Part shown: positions 53,494-64,000 of the stretch, one piece after another | How the letters are laid out: each line of letters starts with the position of its first letter | How positions within the stretch are numbered: position 1 is the stretch's first letter | Assembly: GCA_023138835.1 (NCBI GenBank) | Contig: JAGLOP010000005.1 | Location: 62,001-126,000 of the forward strand | Reading direction: 5' to 3' | From: Arcobacteraceae bacterium | GTDB lineage: Bacteria > Campylobacterota > Campylobacteria > Campylobacterales > Arcobacteraceae | DNA length: 64,000 nt | The notes under the pieces: model-generated | The model's input: only the letters and a program-made list of their open reading frames with translations | The model's database searches: none | What the model was told of the DNA's origin: nothing | Made by a program: the position numbers and the translations under genes

Positions 53494-56400
53494 ATGAATT
53501 TCTTAAATAAATTTAGTATCAAATATAAATTGATGCTTTTGGTTTTTATTCCGTTAGTTTGGCTGGCATATTTTTCAGCGATGCATACATACGACGCTTA
53601 TAAAAAATCATCCCAGATGAATAAAATTGAAAAAGTTGCTATTTTGGCTACTAAAATTTCAGCTCTTGTTCATGAGACACAAAAAGAGAGAGGTATGACC
53701 GCGGGCTTTATAGGAAGTAAGGGTAAGAAATTTGCCGAAAAACTGCCAAAACAAAGAGAGTTGGCAAATTCTAAATTCAATGACCTTAAGAATTATGTAA
53801 ATGCTATAGAATTTTCATCTTATCCTCAATCATTTAAGGCAAATATACAAAAGGCTATAAATAAATTTCAAGGATTAAAAAATATAAGACCAAAAGTTGA
53901 CAAATTAAATATTAAAGCTGCTAAGGCAATTGGTTATTATACAAAGATGAACGAACTTTTTTTAGATGAAGTTGTTGTAATTGCAAAATTATCGGATGAT
54001 GCAAAGATCACTCAAGAGATCACAGCATACTCAAGCTTTTTATTATCAAAAGAGAGAGCAGGAATAGAAAGAGCTGTTGGTACGAATACATTAGGAAGAG
54101 ACAGTTTTGGTCCGGGAATGAGAATAAAATTAAATGATCTTATCTCCTCTCAGGCATCTTATATGAAAACATTTCTTTATTATGCTTCATCAAATAGTAA
54201 ATCTTTTTATCAAGATACTTTACAAGGTAAATCAATAGATGAAGTGAACCGTATAAGAGATATAATGTCCAATGCTCACGAGATAGGCGGTTTTGGAGTA
54301 AATGCTGAATATTGGTTTGATACGATAACAAAAAAAATAAATTTATTAAAAAAAGTAGAAAATCATATTCGTGATAATTTAAGAATAAATAACGAAAAAT
54401 TAAAAAATGCAACCGCAATAGCAAGTAGTATTTCAAACTTACTGCATGAAACTCAAAAAGAGAGAGGTGCAACTGCGGGATTTATAGGGAGTCGTGGAAC
54501 AAAATTTGTTACAAAGCTTCCAAATCAGAGAAAACTTACCGATAAAAGAATCTTAAAACTGCTTAATAATCTTAAAGCAACAAATATAGGTATATATTCA
54601 AAAGAGTTTCAAAATAACTTAAATCTGTCATTGAAAAAACTAAAACAGATTCAAAGTATGAGAACTAATGTAACTGCATTAAAAATTGCTGCAAAAGATG
54701 CCATTGGATACTATACCTCAATGAACGCATCATTTTTAGATACTATTGCAACAGTCGTAAAAATGGCAGCCTCCTCAAATGCAACAAATGATCTTACCGC
54801 TTTTTATAATTTTTTAATGAGCAAGGAGAGAGCTGGTATTGAGCGTGCTGTTTTATCTAATGCATTTGCAAGAAATAAATTCTTGCCTGGTATGAAGAAA
54901 AAATTCATTGTACTTATGACGGAACAAAATTCATTTTTAAAATCATTTAAAGCAAATGCAAAAGACTCTTTTTTAAAGTTTTATGAAAAGACAGTGCAGG
55001 GTGTTGCCGTAAATGAAGTACAAAAGATGAGAGATACAGCGCTTGGACAGACAACAATAGGCGGGTTTGGAGTTGATGCCACTTATTGGTTTGATCAAAT
55101 TACCAAAAAGATCAATAAATTAAAAGCAGTAGATGATCATCTTGCATTAGTACTTATTCAAAATGTTGAAGATGTGAAAGACAAAGCTAATGCGACGATG
55201 ATATTTGATCTTTCGCTTGTAGCTGCAGGGATAATTTTTATACTTGTTATGGCGCGAATGATCAGTTTGGGAATATTAAACGCACTAAACGAATTCAAAA
55301 CAGGACTTGGGTACTTTTTTCAATATGCAATCAGAGAAAAAGATTATTTAAAACCTATGGTAGTAAACGGCAGTGATGAGTTTGCCGAAATGACCAGAGA
55401 TATGAATATCCAGATTAAGAAAACATCTTTTATTCTTGAACAAAATAAAAAAGTTGTAATTGAAATTGATGATGTAATGGGTAAAATTTCAAACGGCTTT
55501 TTTGGCTATACTATAAAAGCTGAAGGTGCTACAGGTGAAGTAGAGACTTTAAGACAAAATATAAATAAAATGCTAGAAGAGACTAAGCTTAAGTTTACCA
55601 ACTTAACCAAAGTACTTGATAAGTTTGCTCACAATGAATTTAATTATACACTTACAAAGGAAGAGAGAGAAGGTATAAGCGGTGAGATGGGAACTTTGAT
55701 GACAGCAAGTCAACTGCTTGGAGAAAATATTTCAGGACTTATGGCAATGATCTCAAATGCCGGTGAAGAACTAAGTCAAAGTACAGATAACCTTACCTCT
55801 TCTGCGCAAACTCTATCAAAATCATCCAATGAGCAAGCTGCATCTTTAGAAGAGACTGCCGCATCTGTTGAGGAGATAACAAGTAATATAAAAAGCAGCA
55901 GCCAAAATGTTGCACAAATGTCTAATTTGTCTCAAGAGGTTACTGATTCTGCGAACACAGGTAAAAATCTTGCTAATAAAACAGCAGTATCAATGGATGA
56001 GATAAATAAAAATGTAACTGCAATTAATGAAGCAATTTCAGTTATTGACCAAATAGCATTTCAAACTAATATTCTCTCTTTAAATGCCGCGGTTGAAGCA
56101 GCTACTGCAGGAGAAGCAGGCAAAGGGTTTGCCGTTGTTGCACAAGAGGTACGAAATCTTGCATCTCGTTCAGCTGAGGCTGCAAAAGAGATTAAGGATT
56201 TGGTTGAAAATGCAACAGTAAAAGCAGGTGAAGGTAAACAAATTGCAGATGAGATGATTAAAGAATATGAAGTACTTAATAGTAAAATCACACAGACTAA
56301 AGAGATGATTGATTCTGTTGCAACTGCGAGTAAAGAGCAAGAAGTGGGGATAATGCAAATTAATGATGCAATCAATTCTTTAGATCATATGACGCAGAAA

Positions 56401-56895
56401 AATGCAGCCACATCATCCCAAATTAACAGTATGGCCGGCAATGTGGCTACACTTTCAGAAAAATTGATACAAGTTACATCTACAGCAACTTTTAACAGTG
56501 ATGTAAAAGAACAAGTTTGTGATATTGTTCTTGTTAATGAGATATCAAAATATAAAAACGATCATATTAACTTTAAGAAGAAAAATTTTGAAAATCTTGA
56601 TGCATTTACAACTCATAAAGTTGTAGATTGTCACTCTTGTAATTTAGGTAAATGGATAGATGTACAAGAGAAAACAGGTGCTAACTTTGTAAGTTCTTCA
56701 TCTTGGAATGAACTAAAAAAAGTTCATGAGCATGTTCATAACGGTGTTCAAGAGTATATTAATAAAAATGCAGCACATGCTTCAAATGAAGAGTTAAAAG
56801 AGGTTGCTGTTTTAATTGAGAATGATACAACTAAAGTATTTAGAGAACTGGACAATATCAGAAAAGTGCATTGTATGTACTTAAAAGAGAAATAA
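53494..56895 (+). CDS. Methyl-accepting chemotaxis protein with two NIT domains and C-terminal CZB domain
   Basis: The start is taken at ATG 53494, 6 bp after AAGGAG; it yields [20 protein letters not shown] and a first TM (about 12-30). The 1133-aa product has two tandem NIT (nitrate/nitrite-sensing type) domains, each with [15 protein letters not shown] near its start (about 55 and 325 by the longer numbering minus 17), a second TM near 595-615, a HAMP-like linker, the MCP signalling domain with [20 protein letters not shown], and a CZB zinc domain ([34 protein letters not shown]). It would sense periplasmic nitrate-like ligands and cytosolic zinc or redox state. Confidence 0.94.
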   Translation: MNFLNKFSIKYKLMLLVFIPLVWLAYFSAMHTYDAYKKSSQMNKIEKVAILATKISALVHETQKERGMTAGFIGSKGKKFAEKLPKQRELANSKFNDLKNYVNAIEFSSYPQSFKANIQKAINKFQGLKNIRPKVDKLNIKAAKAIGYYTKMNELFLDEVVVIAKLSDDAKITQEITAYSSFLLSKERAGIERAVGTNTLGRDSFGPGMRIKLNDLISSQASYMKTFLYYASSNSKSFYQDTLQGKSIDEVNRIRDIMSNAHEIGGFGVNAEYWFDTITKKINLLKKVENHIRDNLRINNEKLKNATAIASSISNLLHETQKERGATAGFIGSRGTKFVTKLPNQRKLTDKRILKLLNNLKATNIGIYSKEFQNNLNLSLKKLKQIQSMRTNVTALKIAAKDAIGYYTSMNASFLDTIATVVKMAASSNATNDLTAFYNFLMSKERAGIERAVLSNAFARNKFLPGMKKKFIVLMTEQNSFLKSFKANAKDSFLKFYEKTVQGVAVNEVQKMRDTALGQTTIGGFGVDATYWFDQITKKINKLKAVDDHLALVLIQNVEDVKDKANATMIFDLSLVAAGIIFILVMARMISLGILNALNEFKTGLGYFFQYAIREKDYLKPMVVNGSDEFAEMTRDMNIQIKKTSFILEQNKKVVIEIDDVMGKISNGFFGYTIKAEGATGEVETLRQNINKMLEETKLKFTNLTKVLDKFAHNEFNYTLTKEEREGISGEMGTLMTASQLLGENISGLMAMISNAGEELSQSTDNLTSSAQTLSKSSNEQAASLEETAASVEEITSNIKSSSQNVAQMSNLSQEVTDSANTGKNLANKTAVSMDEINKNVTAINEAISVIDQIAFQTNILSLNAAVEAATAGEAGKGFAVVAQEVRNLASRSAEAAKEIKDLVENATVKAGEGKQIADEMIKEYEVLNSKITQTKEMIDSVATASKEQEVGIMQINDAINSLDHMTQKNAATSSQINSMAGNVATLSEKLIQVTSTATFNSDVKEQVCDIVLVNEISKYKNDHINFKKKNFENLDAFTTHKVVDCHSCNLGKWIDVQEKTGANFVSSSSWNELKKVHEHVHNGVQEYINKNAAHASNEELKEVAVLIENDTTKVFRELDNIRKVHCMYLKEK

Positions 56896-56935
56896 GGAGA
56901 CAAAGGTCTTTAAAGAGGTTTATTTAAAGGCTTTT

Positions 56936-56952
56936 ATGACATTGTTGTGACA
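56936..56952. promoter_or_regulatory. ATGACA-N5-GTGACA upstream of the HD-GYP gene
   Basis: ATGACA at 56936-56941 and GTGACA at 56947-56952. Shares GTTGTGACAAAATA with the chemoreceptor upstream region. Confidence 0.5.
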
Positions 56953-57028
56953 AAATATCAATTTTGTTTTAATGATATTTATACTATACTCTCCGACTAA
57001 AAATAAAGGACAATAATAATAATTAGTT

Positions 57029-59521
57029 ATGTATAATTTTTTTAATAAATTAGCAATCATTACAAAAGTAAATATAATATTTTTTATATCTATTTTTACT
57101 ATTTTAGTATATACATTTATTCAAATAAATCATAATTATGAGATATATAAAAATAGCGATGAAGTTGAAAAAGCCTCTAATGTTTCAATAGTAATTTCAT
57201 CTTTAATTCATGAGTTACAAAAAGAGAGAGGTTTAAGTAGCGGTTATATAGGCAGTGATGGTTTGAAATTTTCAAAAGAGTTGCAAATACAAACAGAAAT
57301 AACTGATAAAAGAATTGTTGAATTAAAAAATAATATATTTTTTGTAAAAGATAAGTTTGCCAGTTTAAATTTAAGTCAAATAAATAAAATAAGAGAAGAA
57401 GTTAAAAAAAAACTAATTAAACATGATCAAGTTATAGATTTTTACAGCACTATTAATGAAAAGATGTTGCTTTTTATATTTGAAACACTTAATCACTCAT
57501 TAGGTGAACACTTATTAAATGAAAAGATTTTTAAAGAATCATTGGCATATTTAAAATTTTTATATGTAAAAGAGTATCTAGGTATTCAAAGAGCAGTTAC
57601 TGTTAATATTCTATCAAAAGACTATATTAGATATAAAGATAGATCGAATTTAATAAAGCTTATCACAAAACAGCAGCTTTATATAAAAAATTTTTTACGT
57701 CATGCAAATGATGAATCTAAAAACAGATACTATAAAATAGTAGAATCAAGCGTATTTAAAAATAGTGAATTGATTAGTCAAAAGCTTTTACAAATCAATA
57801 AAACTAATAAATTTCAAATAGATGCAGTATATGCATTTGATACATTTACAGCAAAAGTGAATCTGTTTAAAACAGTAGAGTCTTTTTTAGCTAATAAACT
57901 AATAAATGATGCAATTCAATTAAAAAGGGAGGCAAAATATAAATTCTTTTTGTATTCATCTCTTAGTGGTTTTATAGTATTGTTTTTAATAATTATAAAA
58001 CATTTTACAGGTTTAAATATATATAGAACTATAAAAAGACTTGATAAAAGAACCTATCAACTAAATAAATCATTGGAATCTTTTGATAAAAATGTTATCT
58101 CTTCACACATAGATAAAAATGGTTTGATAACTTATGTAAGTGATGCATTTTGTAATATAACCGGTTATTTAAGGAAGGAACTTATAGGTCAACCTTGTAA
58201 TATTATTTGGAATAAGGATATGTCTAAAAAACTATTTACCGATATTTCTAATATGATGAAAACGGATAATATATATACAGGTGAGATAAAAAATAGAAAA
58301 AAAGACGGTAATATTTTTTGGCTTGAGGTAATAATATCTCCAAAATTTGATAAGAAAAAGAACATTATAGGCTTTAATTCTATTGGGCAAGAGATAACCA
58401 ATAAAAAAGCATTAGAGAATTTGAGCAATACACTTGAGTTAAAAGTAAAAGCAAGAACAGAAGAATTGGAAAAAGAGAGACATTTCATTGATACGGTTTT
58501 AAATACACAAGAACAAATAGTAATTACAACTGATGGAAAAGTAATAAAAAGTGCAAATAAAGCATTTATGAAATTTTTTAATATTAGTGAGCTAAAAGAG
58601 TTTACAGATGTTCATGAGTGTATATGTGAAACTTTTAATAAAAAGGCACCTAAAGGGTATCTTCAAATAATGATAGATGGAAAAAAATGGACTCAATATA
58701 TACTGGATAATCCAAATATACACCATAAAGCTATGATTGTAAAAGAGGATATTGAATATATATTCAGTGTAACATTATCAGAAGTAGAGATAGAAGAAGA
58801 GATGCTTGAAATTGTTGTATTCAGTGATATAACGCAAATTGAAAATGCAAAGCAGGAGATTGAAAGAAAAGTTCAAGAGGGATTGGTAGAAATAAAAATA
58901 TTGAATGAAGAGGTAACCGATACACAAAGAGAGATTGTATCTAAAATGGGTGCAATTTGTGAAACAAGAAGTAAAGAAACTGGAAATCACGTAAAAAGAG
59001 TAGCAACATATTCAGAATTATTTGCAGTAAAGTATGGTATTGATTCCAAAGAGGTAAAATTGTTAAAAGAAGCTTCTCCAATGCATGATATAGGTAAAGT
59101 TGCCATAACTGATGATATATTAAACAAGCCCGGCAAACTAACTGTTGAAGAGTTTGAGAGGATGAAAGAACACGCATTAATTGGATATGATATGTTAAAA
59201 GATTCTCAAAGAGCTATATTAAAAATAGCTGCAATAGTATCTTATGAGCATCATGAAAAATATGATGGGACTGGTTATCCAAACAGACTAAAGGGTGAAG
59301 ATATACATATTTACGGAAGAATTACAGCTATTGCAGATGTATTTGATGCATTAGGAAGTGATAGATGTTATAAAAAAGCATGGAATGATGAGAAAATATT
59401 TCAGTTTTTTAAAGATGAACGAGGTAAACATTTTGATCCAAAACTTGTAGATATATTTTTTGCTAATGTTGATGAATTTTTACGAATCAGAGAAGACTAT
59501 AGAGATAATTTTAATAGTTAA
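57029..59521 (+). CDS. NIT-PAS-PAS-HD-GYP c-di-GMP phosphodiesterase
   Basis: The 830-aa product has TM1 (about 12-32), a periplasmic NIT domain with HELQKERGLSSGYIGSDG, TM2 (about 308-328), a PAS/PAC unit (GLITYVSDAFCNITGYLR; FWLEVIISPKFDKKKNIIGF), a coiled coil, a second PAS (ITTDGKVIKSANKAFMKFF) and an HD-GYP domain with MHDIGKVAI, the HD pair, VSYEHHEKYDGTGYPNRLKG and AIADVFDALGSDR. HD-GYP enzymes break down c-di-GMP. A c-di-GMP riboswitch lies 4 kb upstream and the NIT-chemoreceptor next door, so a nitrate-to-c-di-GMP link is plausible. Confidence 0.94.
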   Translation: MYNFFNKLAIITKVNIIFFISIFTILVYTFIQINHNYEIYKNSDEVEKASNVSIVISSLIHELQKERGLSSGYIGSDGLKFSKELQIQTEITDKRIVELKNNIFFVKDKFASLNLSQINKIREEVKKKLIKHDQVIDFYSTINEKMLLFIFETLNHSLGEHLLNEKIFKESLAYLKFLYVKEYLGIQRAVTVNILSKDYIRYKDRSNLIKLITKQQLYIKNFLRHANDESKNRYYKIVESSVFKNSELISQKLLQINKTNKFQIDAVYAFDTFTAKVNLFKTVESFLANKLINDAIQLKREAKYKFFLYSSLSGFIVLFLIIIKHFTGLNIYRTIKRLDKRTYQLNKSLESFDKNVISSHIDKNGLITYVSDAFCNITGYLRKELIGQPCNIIWNKDMSKKLFTDISNMMKTDNIYTGEIKNRKKDGNIFWLEVIISPKFDKKKNIIGFNSIGQEITNKKALENLSNTLELKVKARTEELEKERHFIDTVLNTQEQIVITTDGKVIKSANKAFMKFFNISELKEFTDVHECICETFNKKAPKGYLQIMIDGKKWTQYILDNPNIHHKAMIVKEDIEYIFSVTLSEVEIEEEMLEIVVFSDITQIENAKQEIERKVQEGLVEIKILNEEVTDTQREIVSKMGAICETRSKETGNHVKRVATYSELFAVKYGIDSKEVKLLKEASPMHDIGKVAITDDILNKPGKLTVEEFERMKEHALIGYDMLKDSQRAILKIAAIVSYEHHEKYDGTGYPNRLKGEDIHIYGRITAIADVFDALGSDRCYKKAWNDEKIFQFFKDERGKHFDPKLVDIFFANVDEFLRIREDYRDNFNS

Positions 59522-59612
59522 GGTTAAAGCAAAAAAACTGTATAATCTCCGACATACATTAGTGTCATAATCGATAAGTTATGATATTATATAAAATAAG
59601 GGATTTATAACC

Positions 59613-60935
59613 GTGCATTATTTAGTTGTTAGCTTTACACATAAAAATACAAATATTAGTACAAGAGAAAAATTAGCTTTTGGTAATGATTTAGAAAAAG
59701 AAACTTTTTTAAGTAAAGTTGTTGATTGTAATTATATCAATGAAGCAATATTAACATCTACTTGTAACAGAGTTGAAATTGTCGCAAGTGTCAGTAATAT
59801 AAAAAATGCTACAAAAAGTATTTTAGAAGCTTTAGATGAGAAATCACATATTGGTATTGAAGAACTTGAAAATATTGTTGATACTTATGAAGATGAAAGT
59901 GCAGTTCATCATCTGTTTACCGTAGTATCATCTTTGGATAGCTTGGTTGTCGGGGAAACTCAAATTGCCGGTCAGTTTAAAGATGCCTTTAAATTTTCAC
60001 GAGATAAGATTTTTATTAGTACTAAACTAACTCGTCTAGTAAATTATGCTTTTAAATGTGCTAAAAATGTAAGAAATGCTACAAGTTTAGGAACTGGCTC
60101 CGTTTCTGTTGCATCTACTGCAGTTGCACAGGCAAAAGAGATATTTGTCAATCCCAAAGAGGTAAAAGCTTTAGTAATTGGTGCAGGGGAGATGAGTGAA
60201 TTAACTATTCGAACTTTCTTAAGAGACGGTTTTACAGTTGTACTAACCAGCAGAAATATCAAAAAGGCTCAATTGTTAGCTACTACAATCATAGCAAGTA
60301 ATACATCATACCATTCAGATATGATTGAGATTGAACCTTATGAAAAATTATCTGTACTTTTAAACGAGATGAGATTATTAGTAACTGCTACATCAGCGCC
60401 ATATCCTATTATTACCGAAGATTTAGTTGAAGAGGTTGATTTTCAAAGGTATTGGTTTGATATTGCAATTCCAAGAGATATAGAAACTATGGAACTAAAA
60501 AGTGTAAAAGTTTTTGCTGTTGATGATTTAAAAGATATCGTTCAAAAGAATTTAGATTCAAGAAGCGAGCAGGCAAAACATGCTTATTCTATAATTGGAA
60601 GTATGACTAAAGAGTTTTATATATGGCTTGGAAGTTTAGGTGTTGAGCCTATATTGAAAAAAATATATTTAAATTCCAATGAGATTATAAATAAAAAAAT
60701 ACAAAATGCAATAAGTAAAAAGTTTATAAGAGATGAAGACAAAGAAAATATCATAAAACTTTGTCAAACAGTAATGAGTGAATTTTTGCATACAACGACA
60801 TCAAATTTACGAGAAGCTTCAAAAGACAGTGAAAGTGATAGATTGATAAATACAGTTCAAACACTTTACGGATTAGAGAATTTAGAAGATTTAGAAGAGA
60901 AAGAAAAATGCGAACAAGCATTAAGGAAAAATTAG
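59613..60935 (+). CDS. hemA: Glutamyl-tRNA reductase
   Basis: The 440-aa product makes glutamate-1-semialdehyde, the first step of haem synthesis. Start GTG at 59613 gives [20 protein letters not shown]. Catalytic Cys in LTSTCNRVE (C51), [37 protein letters not shown] and the C-terminal dimerisation helices are present. It is 1 bp ahead of proS. Confidence 0.97.
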   Translation: MHYLVVSFTHKNTNISTREKLAFGNDLEKETFLSKVVDCNYINEAILTSTCNRVEIVASVSNIKNATKSILEALDEKSHIGIEELENIVDTYEDESAVHHLFTVVSSLDSLVVGETQIAGQFKDAFKFSRDKIFISTKLTRLVNYAFKCAKNVRNATSLGTGSVSVASTAVAQAKEIFVNPKEVKALVIGAGEMSELTIRTFLRDGFTVVLTSRNIKKAQLLATTIIASNTSYHSDMIEIEPYEKLSVLLNEMRLLVTATSAPYPIITEDLVEEVDFQRYWFDIAIPRDIETMELKSVKVFAVDDLKDIVQKNLDSRSEQAKHAYSIIGSMTKEFYIWLGSLGVEPILKKIYLNSNEIINKKIQNAISKKFIRDEDKENIIKLCQTVMSEFLHTTTSNLREASKDSESDRLINTVQTLYGLENLEDLEEKEKCEQALRKN

Positions 60936-60936
60936 A

Positions 60937-62253
60937 ATGAGATTTAGCAGATTATTTATACCGACAACAAAAGAAAATCCAAGTGATGCGGTTTTGCCGT
61001 CACACCAATTTTTAGTACGAGGTGGTTTTGTAAATCAAGAAGGTGCCGGGCTTTATAATTTTATGCCTTTGGGAAAAATAGTATTAGATAAAATTCGCAC
61101 AATTGTAAAAGAAGAGTTAGATAATGCAGGATGTAATGAAGTACAATTAAGTTTTGTGACACCTATGTCGCTTTGGGATAGAAGTGGTAGAGCTGAGGAT
61201 ATGGGCAAAGAGATGCTTCGAATACAAGATAGACATCAAAATGATTTTGTTTTATCTCCTACAAATGAAGAAGCTATGGTTGAGATGGTTAAAAATAGAG
61301 TTAAAAGTTATAAAGATTTACCTGTAAATTTATATCAAATAAATACTAAATTTAGAGATGAAGCAAGACCTCGATATGGAATTTTAAGAGGTCGTGAATT
61401 TTTGATGAAAGATGGATATTCTTTTCATGCTTCAAAAGAAGATATGGTAAGAGAATTTGATCTTATGGAGCAAACTTATAAAAAGATTTTTACAAGACTT
61501 GGACTTGATTTTAGAGTGGTTAATGCTGACTCTGGTGCTATTGGTGGAACTGGAAGTAAAGAGTTTCATGTATTGGCAGATAGTGGAGAAGATACTATTA
61601 TAGTATGTCAAGATTGTGATTATGGTGATAATATTGAAATTATCTATTTTGATGAAGAAGAGGTTTTCAAGGTAAATGAATTAACTTATGAACAACTTCA
61701 AACTACAGAGGTAACACGAAAATGTGGATGCGGTGGAAAGCTTAGCTTTAAAAAAGGTATTGAAGTTGGGCATATTTTTCAGCTTGGAGATAAATACTCA
61801 TCAGCACTTGAAGCACATTTTAGTGATGAAAATGGTAAGCCAAAACCATTTGAGATGGCAACCTTTGGAATTGGAGTTAGTAGGCTTGTAGCTTCAGTTA
61901 TTGAACAAAATCATGATGAAGTTGGATGTATTTGGACAAAATCTACTGCTCCATATCTAGTAGATGTAATTGTTTCAAATGCTAAAAAAGAAGATGAACT
62001 TGAAGTTGGAATGAAAATTTATGAAAATTTAAAAAATGCTGGTATCAGTACAATTATTGATGATAGAAATGGGAAAAAAGACACTTATGGTTTTAAAATG
62101 GGTGACTTTAAACTTATTGGTTTCCCTTATGCCGTAGTAGTTGGTAAGCAGCTTAAAGATGGTTTAGTAGAAATTATTGATAGAAAAACTTTAGAAAAAC
62201 AAGAAGTAGAAATTGATAAAGTAACCCAAACATTAGTGGAGTTAAATTCTTGA
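60937..62253 (+). CDS. proS: Prolyl-tRNA synthetase lacking the INS editing domain
   Basis: The 438-aa product has motif 1 ([19 protein letters not shown]), motif 2 ([19 protein letters not shown]) and motif 3 ([14 protein letters not shown]), plus the anticodon-binding C-terminal domain. Between motifs 2 and 3 the family usually has about 180 aa of INS; here it is only a short Cys-containing segment ([13 protein letters not shown] to [10 protein letters not shown]) before the family's [11 protein letters not shown]. Editing of mischarged Ala-tRNA-Pro would have to be done elsewhere. Its last base region overlaps the next start. Confidence 0.95.
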   Translation: MRFSRLFIPTTKENPSDAVLPSHQFLVRGGFVNQEGAGLYNFMPLGKIVLDKIRTIVKEELDNAGCNEVQLSFVTPMSLWDRSGRAEDMGKEMLRIQDRHQNDFVLSPTNEEAMVEMVKNRVKSYKDLPVNLYQINTKFRDEARPRYGILRGREFLMKDGYSFHASKEDMVREFDLMEQTYKKIFTRLGLDFRVVNADSGAIGGTGSKEFHVLADSGEDTIIVCQDCDYGDNIEIIYFDEEEVFKVNELTYEQLQTTEVTRKCGCGGKLSFKKGIEVGHIFQLGDKYSSALEAHFSDENGKPKPFEMATFGIGVSRLVASVIEQNHDEVGCIWTKSTAPYLVDVIVSNAKKEDELEVGMKIYENLKNAGISTIIDDRNGKKDTYGFKMGDFKLIGFPYAVVVGKQLKDGLVEIIDRKTLEKQEVEIDKVTQTLVELNS

Positions 62254-62723
62254 TTTATTTTTTAATTTATCTATTTTTAGAGGTGATGATCTCATCTACA
62301 ATTTCCGGGCAGATTGGCGGTTTGTTGACTTTTGTGGAAATTCTTTTAACTGTAGTTATTGGAACTACAATTTTAAAGAATTTTAAATTTTCACTTAGTG
62401 AAAAAATAAATGCCGTTAAGAATGGCGAGATCACACAAGATGAATTTGTTAAGTCCAGTGTGGGTAAAGCTATAGGGGCGATACTTTTAATAGTTCCGGG
62501 ATTTTTTACTGATATTATAGGGATACTTTTGCAATTTGGATTATTTACTATAGTTTTTAGTAAAATATTTAAATTTAAACCACGGGCCTCAAATAATTCA
62601 AACTATTCGCAAACTAATTATAGTTATACAGAATTTAACAGTTACAATCAACCAAAACAAAAAGGAGAAGAAGATGTTATCGATGTTGAAATTATTGACG
62701 ATAATAAGTCTATTAAGCATTAG
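62250..62723 (+). CDS. fxsA: FxsA-family membrane protein
   Basis: The 157-aa product starts with a TTG overlapping the proS stop. It has a first hydrophobic helix, [20 protein letters not shown], the motif [20 protein letters not shown]-like segment ([20 protein letters not shown]) and a disordered Asn/Ser-rich tail, all as in FxsA (suppressor of F exclusion). Biochemical role unknown. The gene after it starts 50 bp before its end. Confidence 0.88.
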   Translation: MIYFLIYLFLEVMISSTISGQIGGLLTFVEILLTVVIGTTILKNFKFSLSEKINAVKNGEITQDEFVKSSVGKAIGAILLIVPGFFTDIIGILLQFGLFTIVFSKIFKFKPRASNNSNYSQTNYSYTEFNSYNQPKQKGEEDVIDVEIIDDNKSIKH

Positions 62724-63522
62724 TTTTAGTACTAATCTTTTTGCAAAAACATTTGAAGAAAAACTTATAAAATTTGAGAAGCAAAGAGTTGCCAGAAATC
62801 CAAGGATCAAAATCAATGAAGTAAAGCTATTTTTTAAAAAAGATTTAAAACAAGACGGCTGGGTTGGATATGTTTTTGATATAGCTTTAGAAGCTAAGGG
62901 AAAGAAGATAAATGTAAAAGATATGCTTTTTTCTAATAGGAAAATGATAGCACCGGATTTAATAAATATAAAAAATAACATATCTTTTAAAAGATTAATG
63001 TACCCAAAATTAGATTCCAAATATTATGATAAAAAGTTTTTAATTGCAGGAGATGCTAGTGCTAAACATAAGATGGTAGTATTTAGTGACCCTCTTTGTC
63101 CTAATTGTGTTAATACTATTCCTGAATTAATTCGTGATGTAAAAAAGAATCCTAAAAAGATAGCTTTATATTATATTCATATGCCGCTTAGTATGCATCC
63201 AACAGCAAAAACTTTGGTAAAAGCTTCAATTTTTGCACACAAAAAAGGTATAAAGAATGTAGATTATAAAGTATATACAGCTGAATTTGAGAAGGATTTT
63301 GATGCATATAAAGAAAAAGACAATAAAAAAGTTTTGGCTATTTTTAATAAGAAGTTAAAAACTAATTTCACTATGAAACAAATTAATTCAAAAGAGATAA
63401 AAGATGAACTGAAATATGGATTAAAACTTTCAGATGATGCTTTAGTTCAAGGAACACCAACAATTTTCTTTGATGGAGAGATTGACCCAATGAGAAATAA
63501 ATATTTAAAATACATAAAATAG
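62674..63522 (+). CDS. DsbC/DsbG-like periplasmic thiol:disulfide protein
   Basis: The 282-aa product has a signal peptide (about 4-24), an N-terminal domain and a thioredoxin-fold domain with SDPLCPNCVNTIP (CPNC at 142-145) and cis-Pro loop VQGTPTIFFDG. The start at 62674 follows AGGAG by 6 bp, although MLKLL at 62683 is also in frame. It lies in the haem operon before hemC; a role in cytochrome c or haem-protein folding is a guess. Confidence 0.8.
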   Translation: MLSMLKLLTIISLLSISFSTNLFAKTFEEKLIKFEKQRVARNPRIKINEVKLFFKKDLKQDGWVGYVFDIALEAKGKKINVKDMLFSNRKMIAPDLINIKNNISFKRLMYPKLDSKYYDKKFLIAGDASAKHKMVVFSDPLCPNCVNTIPELIRDVKKNPKKIALYYIHMPLSMHPTAKTLVKASIFAHKKGIKNVDYKVYTAEFEKDFDAYKEKDNKKVLAIFNKKLKTNFTMKQINSKEIKDELKYGLKLSDDALVQGTPTIFFDGEIDPMRNKYLKYIK

Positions 63523-63532
63523 AAGGTAAATA

Positions 63533-64000
63533 ATGGAAAAACTAATAATAGCAACAAGAGCAAGTAATTTAGCACTTTGGCAAGCATATCATATTAAGGA
63601 TAGAATTGAAAAATCTTTTCCAAATATAGAAGTTGAATTAAATAAAATTGTAAGTAAGGGTGATAAGATTCTTGATAAGCCTTTAGCCTTAGTTGGAGGT
63701 AAGGGACACTTTACAAAAGAATTAGAAGATGAGATGTTAGCAGGAAATGCACACTTAGCAGTACATAGTTTAAAAGATGTACCTACTTATATTCCTGAAG
63801 GATTAGAATTAGTTGCTATCACACAAAGACAAGATCAAAGTGATGTGTTTTTATCTCATAAATATAAAAGTTTAAAAGCTTTACCTAAAGGTGCAGTTGT
63901 AGGAACTACAAGTTTGCGAAGAAGAATGCAGTTACTTAAAAAACGACCTGATTTAATAGTAAAAGATTTAAGAGGAAATGTAAATACAAGACTTCGAAAG
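63533..64000 (+). CDS. hemC: Porphobilinogen deaminase, 5' part
   Basis: The visible 156 codons start [20 protein letters not shown] and include [52 protein letters not shown] and the [12 protein letters not shown] region. The dipyrromethane-binding Cys would be beyond the right edge. HemC polymerises four porphobilinogens to hydroxymethylbilane, matching hemA upstream. Confidence 0.97.
   Translation, partial: MEKLIIATRASNLALWQAYHIKDRIEKSFPNIEVELNKIVSKGDKILDKPLALVGGKGHFTKELEDEMLAGNAHLAVHSLKDVPTYIPEGLELVAITQRQDQSDVFLSHKYKSLKALPKGAVVGTTSLRRRMQLLKKRPDLIVKDLRGNVNTRLRK

Overview
The window is AT-rich, about 30% GC by eye, and densely coded. Its gene content points to a member of the Campylobacterota (Epsilonproteobacteria), most like the Arcobacter/Sulfurimonas branch. 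Markers include the carA-DUF507-purA block, a futalosine-pathway MqnA, an M99 peptidoglycan carboxypeptidase of the Csd4/Pgp1 type, LuxS, CcoG, the FIST histidine kinase, and chemoreceptors with NIT and CZB domains. I could not run a search, so genus and species are not claimed.

Layout. Bases 1-1400 hold the 3' end of mnmG and a small island: a winged-helix regulator plus a nucleotidyltransferase, bracketed by inverted copies of a 20-bp repeat. Bases 1.4-8 kb carry two uncharacterised genes and a minus-strand run carA, DUF507, purA, hisZ and a class V aminotransferase. Bases 8.1-8.9 kb hold rpmI-rplT with structured leaders. Bases 8.9-16.3 kb form a tight minus-strand operon (speE-like, coaE, dapF, bax-like, mlaA, mlaC, RND exporter, small ORF, SDR). 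Bases 16.3-34.5 kb are mostly housekeeping: purM, a FIST kinase, uppP, cheY-like, mqnA, moaDE, a PHP phosphatase, MnmD, lpxR, luxS, ccoG, two peptidoglycan peptidases, HIT, moaC, rpsU, purT, a CAP protein and a hydroxyacid dehydrogenase. Bases 34.6-43.6 kb contain gap-pgk-gap2, a second RND exporter with a LolA-like partner, cdsA, dxr and small genes.

Bases 43.6-47.9 kb are an accessory stretch. tsaD has a duplicated start region. A second winged-helix/nucleotidyltransferase locus sits under a very strong promoter overlapped by a 22-bp-arm palindrome. An integrase remnant follows. A HEPN-domain gene lies between two copies of the ybgC start region and two GGCACA-N5-GGCACA repeats, which looks like a minimal integrated element. 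Bases 47.9-50.8 kb return to core genes (ybgC, SUI1, nnrD, thiG). Bases 50.9-52.4 kb hold a four-tRNA operon followed by a scar: a 46-bp duplication of the tRNA-Leu 3' end fused to a tRNA-Val body, plus gene remnants.

Bases 52.4-59.5 kb are a signalling block: an outer-membrane protein gene behind a probable c-di-GMP-I (GEMM) riboswitch, a double-NIT chemoreceptor with a CZB domain, and a NIT-PAS-HD-GYP phosphodiesterase. The last two and ccoG share an upstream direct repeat (R)TGACA-N5-GTGACA. The window ends in hemA, proS (lacking the editing insertion), fxsA, a Dsb-like thiol protein and the start of hemC.

The most interesting material is the pair of paralogous winged-helix/nucleotidyltransferase loci with parallel promoter-operator designs, the HEPN element at ybgC, the chimeric tRNA, and the riboswitch/HD-GYP neighbourhood.
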